Shown piece after piece: positions 5,974-11,848 of a stretch of DNA of 11,848 nucleotides (positions are counted from its first letter, which is position 1; every line of letters starts with the position of its first letter). This DNA is from Tidjanibacter sp. Its GTDB lineage: Bacteria; Bacteroidota; Bacteroidia; Bacteroidales; Rikenellaceae. The notes beneath the pieces were generated by a model. That model made no database searches. It worked only from the letters and a program-made list of their open reading frames with translations, and was not told the origin of the DNA. The position numbers were made by a program, and so were the translations under genes. The stretch is from positions 1-11,848 of the forward strand of contig JAGBVY010000040.1 of assembly GCA_017630115.1 (NCBI GenBank). Direction: 5' to 3'.

Positions 5974-5979
5974 ATAATT

Positions 5980-7152
5980 ATGGCAAAGAGAGATTACTAC
6001 GAGGTGCTTGGCGTTGAGAAGAATGCCAGTGCCGACGAGATAAAGAAGGCCTACCGCAAGGCAGCCGTTAAGTATCACCCCGATAAAAATCCGGGCGACA
6101 AAGAGGCCGAGGAGAAATTTAAGGAGGCTGCCGAGGCCTACGATGTGCTATCCAATCCCGACAAGAGGGCTCGTTACGACCAGTTTGGCCACGCCGGTAT
6201 GGAGGGTGGTGCAGGCGGCTACGGTGGTGGCGGCTTTGGTGGCGGCTTCACTATGGAGGATATCTTCCGCAACTTTGGTGACATCTTTGGCGGTCATTTT
6301 GGTGGCGGCTTTGGTGGCTTTGGTGGTGGAGGCGGTTCGCGTTCGGGCCGCAGGGTCAATCGTGGCAGCGACCTGAGGGTGAAGGTGCGCCTCTCGCTCA
6401 AAGAGATTGCCGAGGGTTGCACCAAGAAGATTAAGATAGCCAAGCAGATAGCTTGTGACCAGTGCGGTGGCTCAGGTGCTAAGGACTCCAATAGCTACTC
6501 CACCTGCCCCAACTGCAACGGTGCGGGCTACACCATCGAGACTGTCAATAGTTTCTTTGGTAGGGCGCAGACCCAAAGGGTGTGTCCTACCTGCTCGGGC
6601 GAGGGAAAGGTTATCACATCGCCCTGCTCGAAATGTCGTGGCGAGGGTGTAGTGCGTGGCGAGGAGGTAGTGGAGATTCGCATCCCCGCAGGCGTGGCCG
6701 AGGGTATGCAACTCTCTGTTAGTGGCAAGGGCAATGCTGCCCGCCACGGAGGCATCTCAGGCGACCTGTTGGTTGTAATCGAGGAGGAGCCCAACGACCT
6801 CCTTGTGAGGGATGGTAGCGACCTGCTGCACAACCTGAAAATACCCGTAACCACAGCCATCTTGGGTGGTGAGGTAGAGGTGCCCACCATCGACTCGAAG
6901 GCTCGCATCAAAATTGCTGCCGGCACTCAGGCGGGTAAGGTGTTGCGCCTGAAAGGTAAGGGTCTGCCCGAACTAAATGGCTACGGCCGAGGCGACATCT
7001 TGGTTATTGTCGATGTTGTCATCCCCACCAAGCTCACCTCCGAGGAGAAGAAGCTTCTGGAAAAACTTGCCGACCAGCCCAACTTCAAAAAGACGGAGAC
7101 CCCCAAAGGCGAGCAAAACATTTTTGATAGGATGAGGAATTTTTTTAGTTAA
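5980..7152 (+). CDS. dnaJ: Chaperone protein DnaJ, class I
   Basis: DnaJ is the Hsp40 co-chaperone that delivers unfolded clients to DnaK and stimulates its ATPase. The 390-aa product has the full class I order: J domain (about 3-70) with HPD at 33-35, a Gly/Phe-rich linker (about 74-120), four CxxCxGxG zinc-binding repeats starting at C159, C176, C202 and C216, then the C-terminal substrate-binding domains, ending MRNFFS. No key residue is missing. The ATG at 5980 begins the expected MAKRDYYEVLGV. There is no Shine-Dalgarno site; a GTTAGAC array ends just upstream. It probably depends on read-through from grpE or on an unrecognised promoter. Confidence 0.98.
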   Translation: MAKRDYYEVLGVEKNASADEIKKAYRKAAVKYHPDKNPGDKEAEEKFKEAAEAYDVLSNPDKRARYDQFGHAGMEGGAGGYGGGGFGGGFTMEDIFRNFGDIFGGHFGGGFGGFGGGGGSRSGRRVNRGSDLRVKVRLSLKEIAEGCTKKIKIAKQIACDQCGGSGAKDSNSYSTCPNCNGAGYTIETVNSFFGRAQTQRVCPTCSGEGKVITSPCSKCRGEGVVRGEEVVEIRIPAGVAEGMQLSVSGKGNAARHGGISGDLLVVIEEEPNDLLVRDGSDLLHNLKIPVTTAILGGEVEVPTIDSKARIKIAAGTQAGKVLRLKGKGLPELNGYGRGDILVIVDVVIPTKLTSEEKKLLEKLADQPNFKKTETPKGEQNIFDRMRNFFS

Positions 7153-7158
7153 TTTTCC

Positions 7159-7166
7159 TACCTTTG
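7159..7166 (+). promoter_or_regulatory. Possible -7 box after dnaJ
   Basis: TACCTTTG fits TAnnTTTG, starting 7 nt after the dnaJ stop, but no TTG lies at -33 distance. If used, it would give the downstream operon a leader of over 300 nt containing the structured repeats of this gap. Confidence 0.25.
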
Positions 7167-7211
7167 TGCTTTGACGATTCTGGCTGGTGATTTCTGCGTT
7201 ACGCTTGCCTC

Positions 7212-7248
7212 GGAAATCCTCATTTACGCCTAGTAAACTGCGGTTTCC
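7212..7248. repeat. Structured repeat, copy 3
   Basis: Outer stem GGAAA/TTTCC (7212-7216 with 7244-7248), TCCTCA, inner stem TTTAC/GTAAA (7223-7227 with 7233-7237) around GCCTA, then CTGCGG. The 18-bp motif at 7189-7206 sits 10 nt before TCCTCA, the same spacing as in the copy at 5734-5855, while the stem sequence between differs. Confidence 0.75.
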
Positions 7249-7257
7249 TCAGCTTCG

Positions 7258-7271
7258 CGGAGCAAGCTCCG
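7258..7271. other. Short hairpin CGGAGC/GCTCCG
   Basis: CGGAGC, AA, GCTCCG is a 14-bp palindrome followed by TTTT. The T-run is too short for a firm terminator call. Its GCAAGC portion could instead pair with GCTTGC at 7203-7208 and enclose copy 3. Confidence 0.4.
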
Positions 7272-7289
7272 TTTTGTGAGGGTGGTGCT

Positions 7290-7364
7290 CCCGACCGAGT
7301 GTTCGCCCCACGACCATTCCTCCCCTATGTCAGGGGAGGATGCCCAAAGGGCAGGAGAGGTTAG
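7290..7364. repeat. 75-bp two-hairpin repeat, copy 1
   Basis: First hairpin CCTCCCCT/AGGGGAGG (7319-7326 with 7332-7339, loop ATGTC). Second hairpin TGCCC/GGGCA (7341-7345 with 7349-7353, loop AAA), then GGAGAGGTTAG. GACCATTCC (7312-7320) can pair with GGAGAGGTT (7354-7362), with G-T wobbles and one A-A mismatch, giving a three-way junction. An equal-length copy is at 11774-11848. Confidence 0.8.
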
Positions 7365-7375
7365 TCGCGCCACAG

Positions 7376-7440
7376 GCTGAGAGCTGAGAGCTGAGAGGAC
7401 TGGGAAGTCCCAGTGAACCCAGTAAGCCCAGTAAACCCAG
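7376..7440. repeat. 7-bp and 9-bp arrays with hairpin
   Basis: GCTGAGA three times (7376-7396), then a hairpin ACTGGGA/TCCCAGT (7399-7405 with 7408-7414), then 9-bp units CCCAGTGAA, CCCAGTAAG, CCCAGTAAA and a partial CCCAG (7409-7440). Two tandem periods sit next to each other, as in the feoB-rplY gap. Confidence 0.75.
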
Positions 7441-7489
7441 ATGATAGAGCGTTAAGTTGAGAGTAAAATTTAGAAAATAGAGCATAACT

Positions 7490-7792
7490 ATGTTTGGAAT
7501 AGGTCAATCATTGAGGCGCAAACCTCGTCAATTTAGCTACAATCCCCGTTACTACGATGCCGAGCAGGAGGCTCGCAATCAGCGTCGTATTGAACTGGGT
7601 CACGCACCCATAGAGAGCGACCCAAAAGCAGAACGCAAGCCGGGCGACCTTTTGCGTGCTCGTGCCGAGCAGCGTCACCACAAGTCGGAAGAGTTGGTGG
7701 CTGCACGTCGCAAGAGCAACGCTATGAGGTTTGTCTTTGTGATTATGCTCATCATTGGTTTCTACGCCCTATTGCGTAGTATCAACTTCTAA
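7490..7792 (+). CDS. Small membrane-anchored conserved hypothetical protein
   Basis: The 100-aa product has a strongly basic N-terminus with KPRQFSYNPRYYDAEQEAR (11-29), a charged helical middle (about 24-77) and one hydrophobic segment near the C-terminus (about 80-97), suggesting a tail-anchored protein with its charged part in the cytoplasm. The RQFxYxPRYYD motif resembles small uncharacterised Bacteroidetes proteins that I recall near mutL; no function can be assigned. It starts at ATG 7490 after an A/T-rich stretch and ends 39 bp before mutL, so it probably leads the mutL-rhomboid-EEP operon. Confidence 0.8.
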   Translation: MFGIGQSLRRKPRQFSYNPRYYDAEQEARNQRRIELGHAPIESDPKAERKPGDLLRARAEQRHHKSEELVAARRKSNAMRFVFVIMLIIGFYALLRSINF

Positions 7793-7831
7793 GCCCAGAG
7801 AGAAGAGTTTTTTTACTAACAGGAAAGCCAA

Positions 7832-9736
7832 GTGAAAATCAGAGTATTGCCTGATTCGGTTGCCAATCAGATTGCCGCAGGAGAGGTTGTGGGCAATCCT
7901 TCGTCGGTGGTCAAGGAGCTCACTGAGAACTCCATCGACGCAGGAGCTACATCCGTCACCATCAACTTCCGTGCCGATGGCAGGGAGTTGGTGCAGGTCA
8001 TCGACAATGGTTGTGGTATGAGTCCTGCCGATGCAAGGCTCGCTTTCGACAAGCACGCAACAAGCAAAATTGCCTCGCTTGACGACATCTACACCCTGAC
8101 AACATTTGGTTTTCGTGGTGAGGCTTTGCCCTCGATTGCTGCGGTGGCCGAGGTGGAACTTACAACCCGCACTGCCAACGACGAGCTTGCCACACGCATA
8201 GTGATTGACGGAGGCGAGTTTCGCTCACAAGATATGGTTGTTGCCCCGGTGGGTAGCAACTTCAAGGTGTGCAACCTTTTTCACAATGTCCCCGCAAGGC
8301 GCAAGTTCTTGGAGAGCAGCGAGCGCGAGGCGGGTAAAATAAAAACCGAGTTCCGTAGAGTAGCTCTGTGTCATCCTGAGGTGGCCTTTGCGCTCTATCG
8401 CGACGACGCACCCCTGTTCAACCTCCCTGCCACAACGCTCAAACAGCGCATAGCTGCACTTATGGGCAAGGTGGTGGCCTCGCAGCTCTTGGAGCTCTCG
8501 ACCACCACAACCATAGTCAAGGTGGAGGGATTTGTGGGGCGTCCTGAGTGTGCCAAAAAACGCAAAGACGAGCAGTTCTTTTTTGTTAATGGCCGTTTCT
8601 TCAAGAGTCCATATCTACATAGGGCTGTTATGGCGGCCTACGAGAAAATCATACCTGCGGGCCTGACCCCTTCCTACTTCATCTATCTTACGGTCGATAC
8701 CGAGAAGGTCGATGTCAATGTCCACCCCCAAAAGACCGAGGTCAAGTTTAGCGAGGATAGCGAGATTTGGCAGATTGTAAATGCTGCCGTCAGGGAGTCG
8801 CTGGCCAAGACGGGTGCAATCCCAATGATGGATTTCGAGGACGACGGCGGCATTGAGATACCCGTCTTTTCGGGTGTGCGCGAGGGTGGTCTTTCGGAGC
8901 CTCGCACCAACATAAACCCCTTCTACAACCCCTTTGCCGAGCGCCCTGCTGTGGGAGGAGGCTCTGGTGGGCGTGGTGTGGCAAATGGCGGATATAGCCC
9001 CTCGATGATTGCCGAGAGAGCCGAGGCCTACCCAACCACCCCTGAGGAGGATGAAGGCGAGGGTAGGAGTGGCTGGTGGGGCCAGATGGAGGAGTTCGCA
9101 CCCGAGAGTGAGGCCGAGCAGATGAGCTTCGAGGGTGAGGGCTTCGACTCGTCGGGTCGCTTTGAGGGTATGATAGCGCTCTCGTCGGGCTATGTGGCCA
9201 CAAAATACAACGGCAGACTCGCCATAATCGACGTTGCCAAGGCGCGTGAGTGGATGTTGCTGCGCTACTACCTTGGCGCTATCGACAGCAATAGCCCCAT
9301 TGTGGGCGAGCGCCTTATCTTCCCCGAGCACAAATGTTTCTCCTACGATGATACCCTCTTCCTGAGTCAATACCGCGACTACTTCCTCGCTATGGGTTTC
9401 GACTACGAGATTGTGGGCGACAACACCATCGAACTGTCGGCCTACCCCGCCGAGATGGCCGACTCGTCCAATGTGGAGATGGTTATCTACGATATGATCG
9501 ACTCGTTGCGTGATGGCATAGGCTCTCCTGAGCGTGAGCGTAAGGAGCGTTTGGCAAGAATTTTGGCAAGGTCGAACAGTAGCTTCTCGGGAGTTGTTGA
9601 GGAGGGTAGCGGAGTATTGGAGAGTATCCTGAGCGCTCTGAATGAGTGTGTAGAGATGCGCCGTGAGGATAGCGGCTGGGGCGATGTTGTCCGCATTGTC
9701 GATAGCTCTCTGCTGAGCTCCTTGTTTGAAAAGTAA
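7832..9736 (+). CDS. mutL: DNA mismatch repair protein MutL
   Basis: MutL couples MutS mismatch recognition to downstream repair. The 634-aa product has an intact N-terminal GHKL ATPase: LPDSVANQIAAGEVV (6-20), ELTENSIDAG (29-38), VIDNGCGM (56-63), HATSKI (75-80), GFRGEAL (93-99). A Gly/Glu-rich linker (about 350-435) joins the C-terminal dimerisation domain. The endonuclease motif DQHAxxExxxxE is degenerate: D467 and E473 remain, but Gln, His and the second Glu are replaced (DVAKAREWMLLR). The later ACxxAIRA-like and CPHGRP motifs are also unrecognisable. The start is GTG at 7832, with AGGAAAG (7821-7827) just upstream and homology beginning within a few residues. It lies 39 bp after the small hypothetical gene and 28 bp before the rhomboid gene. 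Confidence 0.96.
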   Translation: MKIRVLPDSVANQIAAGEVVGNPSSVVKELTENSIDAGATSVTINFRADGRELVQVIDNGCGMSPADARLAFDKHATSKIASLDDIYTLTTFGFRGEALPSIAAVAEVELTTRTANDELATRIVIDGGEFRSQDMVVAPVGSNFKVCNLFHNVPARRKFLESSEREAGKIKTEFRRVALCHPEVAFALYRDDAPLFNLPATTLKQRIAALMGKVVASQLLELSTTTTIVKVEGFVGRPECAKKRKDEQFFFVNGRFFKSPYLHRAVMAAYEKIIPAGLTPSYFIYLTVDTEKVDVNVHPQKTEVKFSEDSEIWQIVNAAVRESLAKTGAIPMMDFEDDGGIEIPVFSGVREGGLSEPRTNINPFYNPFAERPAVGGGSGGRGVANGGYSPSMIAERAEAYPTTPEEDEGEGRSGWWGQMEEFAPESEAEQMSFEGEGFDSSGRFEGMIALSSGYVATKYNGRLAIIDVAKAREWMLLRYYLGAIDSNSPIVGERLIFPEHKCFSYDDTLFLSQYRDYFLAMGFDYEIVGDNTIELSAYPAEMADSSNVEMVIYDMIDSLRDGIGSPERERKERLARILARSNSSFSGVVEEGSGVLESILSALNECVEMRREDSGWGDVVRIVDSSLLSSLFEK

Positions 9737-9764
9737 GAATCTTTTTTTGAGTCGGAATCGAAAT

Positions 9765-10421
9765 ATGAGTACAGAATACTATCGTTCGCAGTTTAATGTG
9801 CCAATGGTTGTCAAAAACCTCTTGATAATCAATGCGTTGGTTTTTCTTACGCAGACGCTCCTTCCCAGTGAACTGAAAGGTTGGTTCTACGAAACCTTTG
9901 CACTGAGCTTTCCCCCAACGTTCAGGACCATATTTCAGTCGCTGACCTATATGTTTATGCACGCCAACTTTTCGCACCTCTTCTTCAATATGTTTGCCCT
10001 CTGGATGTTCGGACGTATTGTGGAGTACGATTTGGGCTCGAAGCGTTTTCTTGCCTACTACCTCATCTGCGGTGTGGGTGCGGGCCTCATACAGTTGGGC
10101 GTAAACTATGTTGAGGTATCGTCGCTCTTGGCTCAGGGTTATATGTCGGTGCCTCGCTTCACGACGGTGGGTGCCTCGGGTGCTGTCTTTGGCCTGCTAC
10201 TGGCCTACGGTATGCTCCATCCCAACAATATCATTATGCTGATGTTCCCTCCCATTGCGCTGAAAGCCAAATGGTTTGTGGTCATCTATGGTGTGTTGGA
10301 ACTGATGGGCGGTGTAGCCTCTTCGGGCTCCAATGTGGCCCACTTTGCCCACTTGGGCGGTATGCTCTTTGGCTTTGTGCTGCTGCGCTACTGGAAGAAA
10401 AACAACAAGATTTGGTATTAG
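9765..10421 (+). CDS. Rhomboid family intramembrane serine protease
   Basis: Rhomboids cleave transmembrane segments inside the bilayer. The 218-aa product is almost entirely hydrophobic helices, likely six or seven spans. It has HANFSHLFFN (66-75, with H66, H71 and N75), the catalytic serine in GASG (S138), and the catalytic histidine in AHLGG (H196). All required residues are present, so it should be active; the substrate is unknown. The ATG at 9765 is preferred over an in-frame TTG at 9726, which lies inside mutL and adds a polar tail before MSTEYY. It sits 28 bp after mutL and 9 bp before the EEP gene, consistent with one operon. Confidence 0.95.
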   Translation: MSTEYYRSQFNVPMVVKNLLIINALVFLTQTLLPSELKGWFYETFALSFPPTFRTIFQSLTYMFMHANFSHLFFNMFALWMFGRIVEYDLGSKRFLAYYLICGVGAGLIQLGVNYVEVSSLLAQGYMSVPRFTTVGASGAVFGLLLAYGMLHPNNIIMLMFPPIALKAKWFVVIYGVLELMGGVASSGSNVAHFAHLGGMLFGFVLLRYWKKNNKIWY

Positions 10422-10430
10422 CCACCTGCT

Positions 10431-11627
10431 ATGAGGAGTAAGAAAAGCGGATACTATACACCCGAACAACGCAAGGCCCACAGGGAGCGCCCCGCGGGAG
10501 GTCGCCGTCGTGCCGTTATGACCATCACCGACTTGGTTATGGTTGTGGTGTCGGTGGCGGCAGCTGTGGCACTCTTGGCGGCACTCTTGGCTAAGGTTAT
10601 CGACCCTCGCACCACAACCCTCTTTGCCTTTGCAGGCTTGGTCTATCAGCTCATCTATATTGCCAATGTGGCCACAATGCTATGGTGGGTGGTGCGTTGG
10701 CGTAGGTGGTTTGTGCTCTCACTGGCAATGGTATTGCTCGGTTATAGCAATATATCTCTCTTCTATCGCTCCGATATGAAGAGCCGCCAACCCGAGGTGG
10801 AACGCTCCAAGGAGGATTTGGTGGTGGCCAGCTTCAATGTGGCTAGTTTCAATGACCCCAATAAGGACGACGAACTGAGTGCCAAGGATATTATAGCCAA
10901 GTGGGTTGGCGAGGAGGGGGTGCAACTCATCTGCTTGCAGGAGTCCTACTTCCATACCAAAGAGATACTCAATAGCTTCAAGGAGCAGTGTGGTCGTATG
11001 AACTACTCGCTTTTTATTAGCTCCATACCCGAAAAACGCAACAATGATAGTGGCGGTGGATTTACTATTCTGAGCGCCTATCCTATTGTGCGTCACGGTA
11101 TTGCCGACGAAGACGAAAGCAATATCAACGCAGTGTGGGCCGATGTGAAAATAGGTCGCGACACACTCCGAGTGGTCAATGCCCACCTCCAATCTACGGG
11201 CATCGACAATGAGGAGCGTAGTCAGACTCTCACCGCCCAAATCATCGACGACACCCTCGCCAAAGCCAAACTCTCTAAGGTTGCCCACAAGATGATGGAC
11301 AACTACCGCAAGCGAGCTATTGAGGCCGACAATGTGGCTCAGGTGGTGAGCTCCTCGCCCTATCCCGTGGTGGTTTGTGGCGACTTCAACGACCCTCCCG
11401 TTTCATACACCTATCGCACCATTCGTGCCGGCCGACTCTTGGATAGCTTTGTAGAGGGCGGACGTGGTACGGACTTCACCTTTAAGGGGCTCTACAACCT
11501 CTTCCGCATCGACTATATTCTCCCCGACGAGGAGCACTTCGACATTAAGGAGTATGGGTCGTTTGACTTGGGATGTTCGGACCATAAGGCTGTGAGAGCT
11601 AGGTTGTTGTTTAGGTCTAACGACTAA
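10431..11627 (+). CDS. Membrane-anchored endonuclease/exonuclease/phosphatase family protein
   Basis: The EEP fold includes DNase I, AP endonucleases and phosphoesterases acting on lipids or sugars. The 398-aa product has a basic N-terminus, about three transmembrane helices (about 31-56, 63-88, 93-112), then an EEP domain (about 128-395) with the catalytic set: ASFNVASFN (N136), LQE (E171), NAHLQ (H252), GDFND (D318, N320), RIDYIL (D361) and SDHKAV (D384, H385). The site looks complete. By the positive-inside rule the domain is probably periplasmic, with the Arg/Lys-rich tail inside, which would argue against DNA repair despite the mutL neighbour. Substrate unknown. It starts 9 bp after the rhomboid stop. 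The last codons and TAA are formed by two 7-bp repeats (11615-11628). Confidence 0.92.
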   Translation: MRSKKSGYYTPEQRKAHRERPAGGRRRAVMTITDLVMVVVSVAAAVALLAALLAKVIDPRTTTLFAFAGLVYQLIYIANVATMLWWVVRWRRWFVLSLAMVLLGYSNISLFYRSDMKSRQPEVERSKEDLVVASFNVASFNDPNKDDELSAKDIIAKWVGEEGVQLICLQESYFHTKEILNSFKEQCGRMNYSLFISSIPEKRNNDSGGGFTILSAYPIVRHGIADEDESNINAVWADVKIGRDTLRVVNAHLQSTGIDNEERSQTLTAQIIDDTLAKAKLSKVAHKMMDNYRKRAIEADNVAQVVSSSPYPVVVCGDFNDPPVSYTYRTIRAGRLLDSFVEGGRGTDFTFKGLYNLFRIDYILPDEEHFDIKEYGSFDLGCSDHKAVRARLLFRSND

Positions 11628-11628
11628 C
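11615..11628. repeat. Two 7-bp units over the EEP gene stop
   Basis: GTCTAAC then GACTAAC, of the same unit family as the array at 1380. They supply the final codons, the TAA stop and one base beyond. Confidence 0.7.
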
Positions 11629-11658
11629 GGCTGTGCCTTGTTTTCGGCTGTGCCTTGT
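11628..11658. repeat. Direct repeat CGGCTGTGCCTTGT
   Basis: The 14-mer CGGCTGTGCCTTGT occurs at 11628-11641 and 11645-11658, a 17-bp period. The second copy is the left arm of the inverted repeat that follows. Confidence 0.8.
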
Positions 11659-11766
11659 GGGTGCTTTTTGCACCAAACTACGATAGGTGGCTTCCTCATT
11701 TGCGTTAAGCAAACTGCGGAGCCACCTTCTTGTTTGGCACAAAAATCCCTCCACAAAACCCAGCCG
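11645..11766. repeat. 122-bp imperfect inverted repeat, structured copy 4
   Basis: Ends: CGGCTGTGCCTTGTGG (11645-11660) pairs with CCACAAAACCCAGCCG (11751-11766) at 13 of 16 positions. Inside, TTTTTG (11665-11670) pairs with CAAAAA (11740-11745) and CCAAAC (11673-11678) with GTTTGG (11732-11737). The core is GGTGGCT/AGCCACC (11686-11692 with 11720-11726), TCCTCA, TTTGC/GCAAA (11699-11703 with 11709-11713) around GTTAA, then CTGCGG. Same length as the copy at 5734-5855, with different arms. Confidence 0.8.
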
Positions 11767-11773
11767 ACCTTCT

Positions 11774-11848
11774 CCCGACCGAATTTTCGCCCCACAACCA
11801 CTCCTCCCCTATGTCAGGGGAGGTGTCGCGTAGCGACGGAGAGGTTAG
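11774..11848. repeat. 75-bp two-hairpin repeat, copy 2
   Basis: CCTCCCCT/AGGGGAGG (11803-11810 with 11816-11823, loop ATGTC), then GTCGC/GCGAC (11825-11829 with 11833-11837, loop GTA), then GGAGAGGTTAG at the window end. AACCACTCC (11796-11804) can pair with GGAGAGGTT with one A-A mismatch. Compared with 7290-7364 the first hairpin is identical while the second has three of five pairs changed in a compensated way. Confidence 0.8.

Larger units (their letters stand above)
7153..7489. other. Gene-free repeat-rich gap
   Basis: This 337-bp gap contains no credible gene. It holds a weak -7 box, an 18-bp motif GATTTCTGCGTTACGCTT (7189-7206) shared with 5753-5770 at 17 of 18 positions, the third structured repeat, a short hairpin, an 18-bp motif starting TTGTGAGGG (7274-7291) shared with 5075-5092, a 75-bp two-hairpin repeat and two short tandem arrays. 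The last 45 bp before the next gene are A/T-rich without a clear signal. Confidence 0.7.

Noticed and set aside
8615..9370. A 251-codon open frame antisense to mutL
   Set aside because: It lies wholly inside mutL, has no recognisable domain and no promoter or start signal. Shadow of the biased mutL codons.
5784..11801. Two minus-strand frames (5784-5975 and 11403-11801) that share the peptide pattern GWVLWRxFCAK
   Set aside because: The shared peptide is just the translation of the shared 34-bp DNA repeat; one frame also runs antisense into the EEP gene. Not evidence of a protein family.

Overview
The window looks like chromosomal DNA from a member of the Bacteroidales, perhaps near Alistipes/Rikenellaceae; the genus is a guess. 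Grounds: candidate promoters of the Bacteroidetes type (TAnnTTTG at -7, TTG or TTTG near -33), mostly A/T-rich translation starts without strong Shine-Dalgarno sites, a fused FeoA-FeoB iron transporter, a ribosomal protein S16 with a long Ala/Lys/Glu tail, and a MutL with an aberrant C-terminal endonuclease site. There are no rRNA or tRNA genes, no CRISPR array, no phage genes and no transposase gene.

Layout. (1) 1-1298, + strand: rpsP (ribosomal protein S16) and rimM (16S maturation factor), probably one transcript, ending at a bidirectional terminator (1334-1368). (2) 1486-3942, - strand: feoAB fusion for Fe2+ uptake, convergent with rimM. (3) 3943-4393: a 451-bp gene-free divergent region with a palindrome over a candidate feoB promoter, two tandem-repeat types, an orphan terminator-like hairpin and the rplY promoter. 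(4) 4394-7152, + strand: rplY (L25/Ctc), grpE and dnaJ, separated by repeat-rich gaps. (5) 7153-7489: a 337-bp gene-free, repeat-rich gap. (6) 7490-11627, + strand: a tight run of a small membrane-anchored hypothetical protein, mutL, a rhomboid protease and a membrane-anchored EEP-fold hydrolase. (7) 11628-11848: more repeats to the window end.

The genes are mostly housekeeping: translation (rpsP, rimM, rplY), DnaK co-chaperones (grpE, dnaJ), iron import (feoAB), mismatch repair (mutL) and membrane proteolysis. No accessory gene system was found.

The unusual content is intergenic. Four gaps carry copies of a structured repeat: an inner hairpin TTTRC-N5-GYAAA, followed by CTGCG, inside an outer stem whose sequence differs in every copy while staying complementary. 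Two copies extend into imperfect inverted repeats, each 122 bp. Two further copies of a separate 75-bp two-hairpin repeat also show compensatory changes. In addition, several gaps hold tandem arrays with a strict 7-bp period but different unit sequences, and two gaps hold 9-bp arrays. One heptad array runs into the stop codon of the EEP gene and another abuts the dnaJ start. These observations come from reading the sequence; copy number elsewhere in the genome could not be checked.
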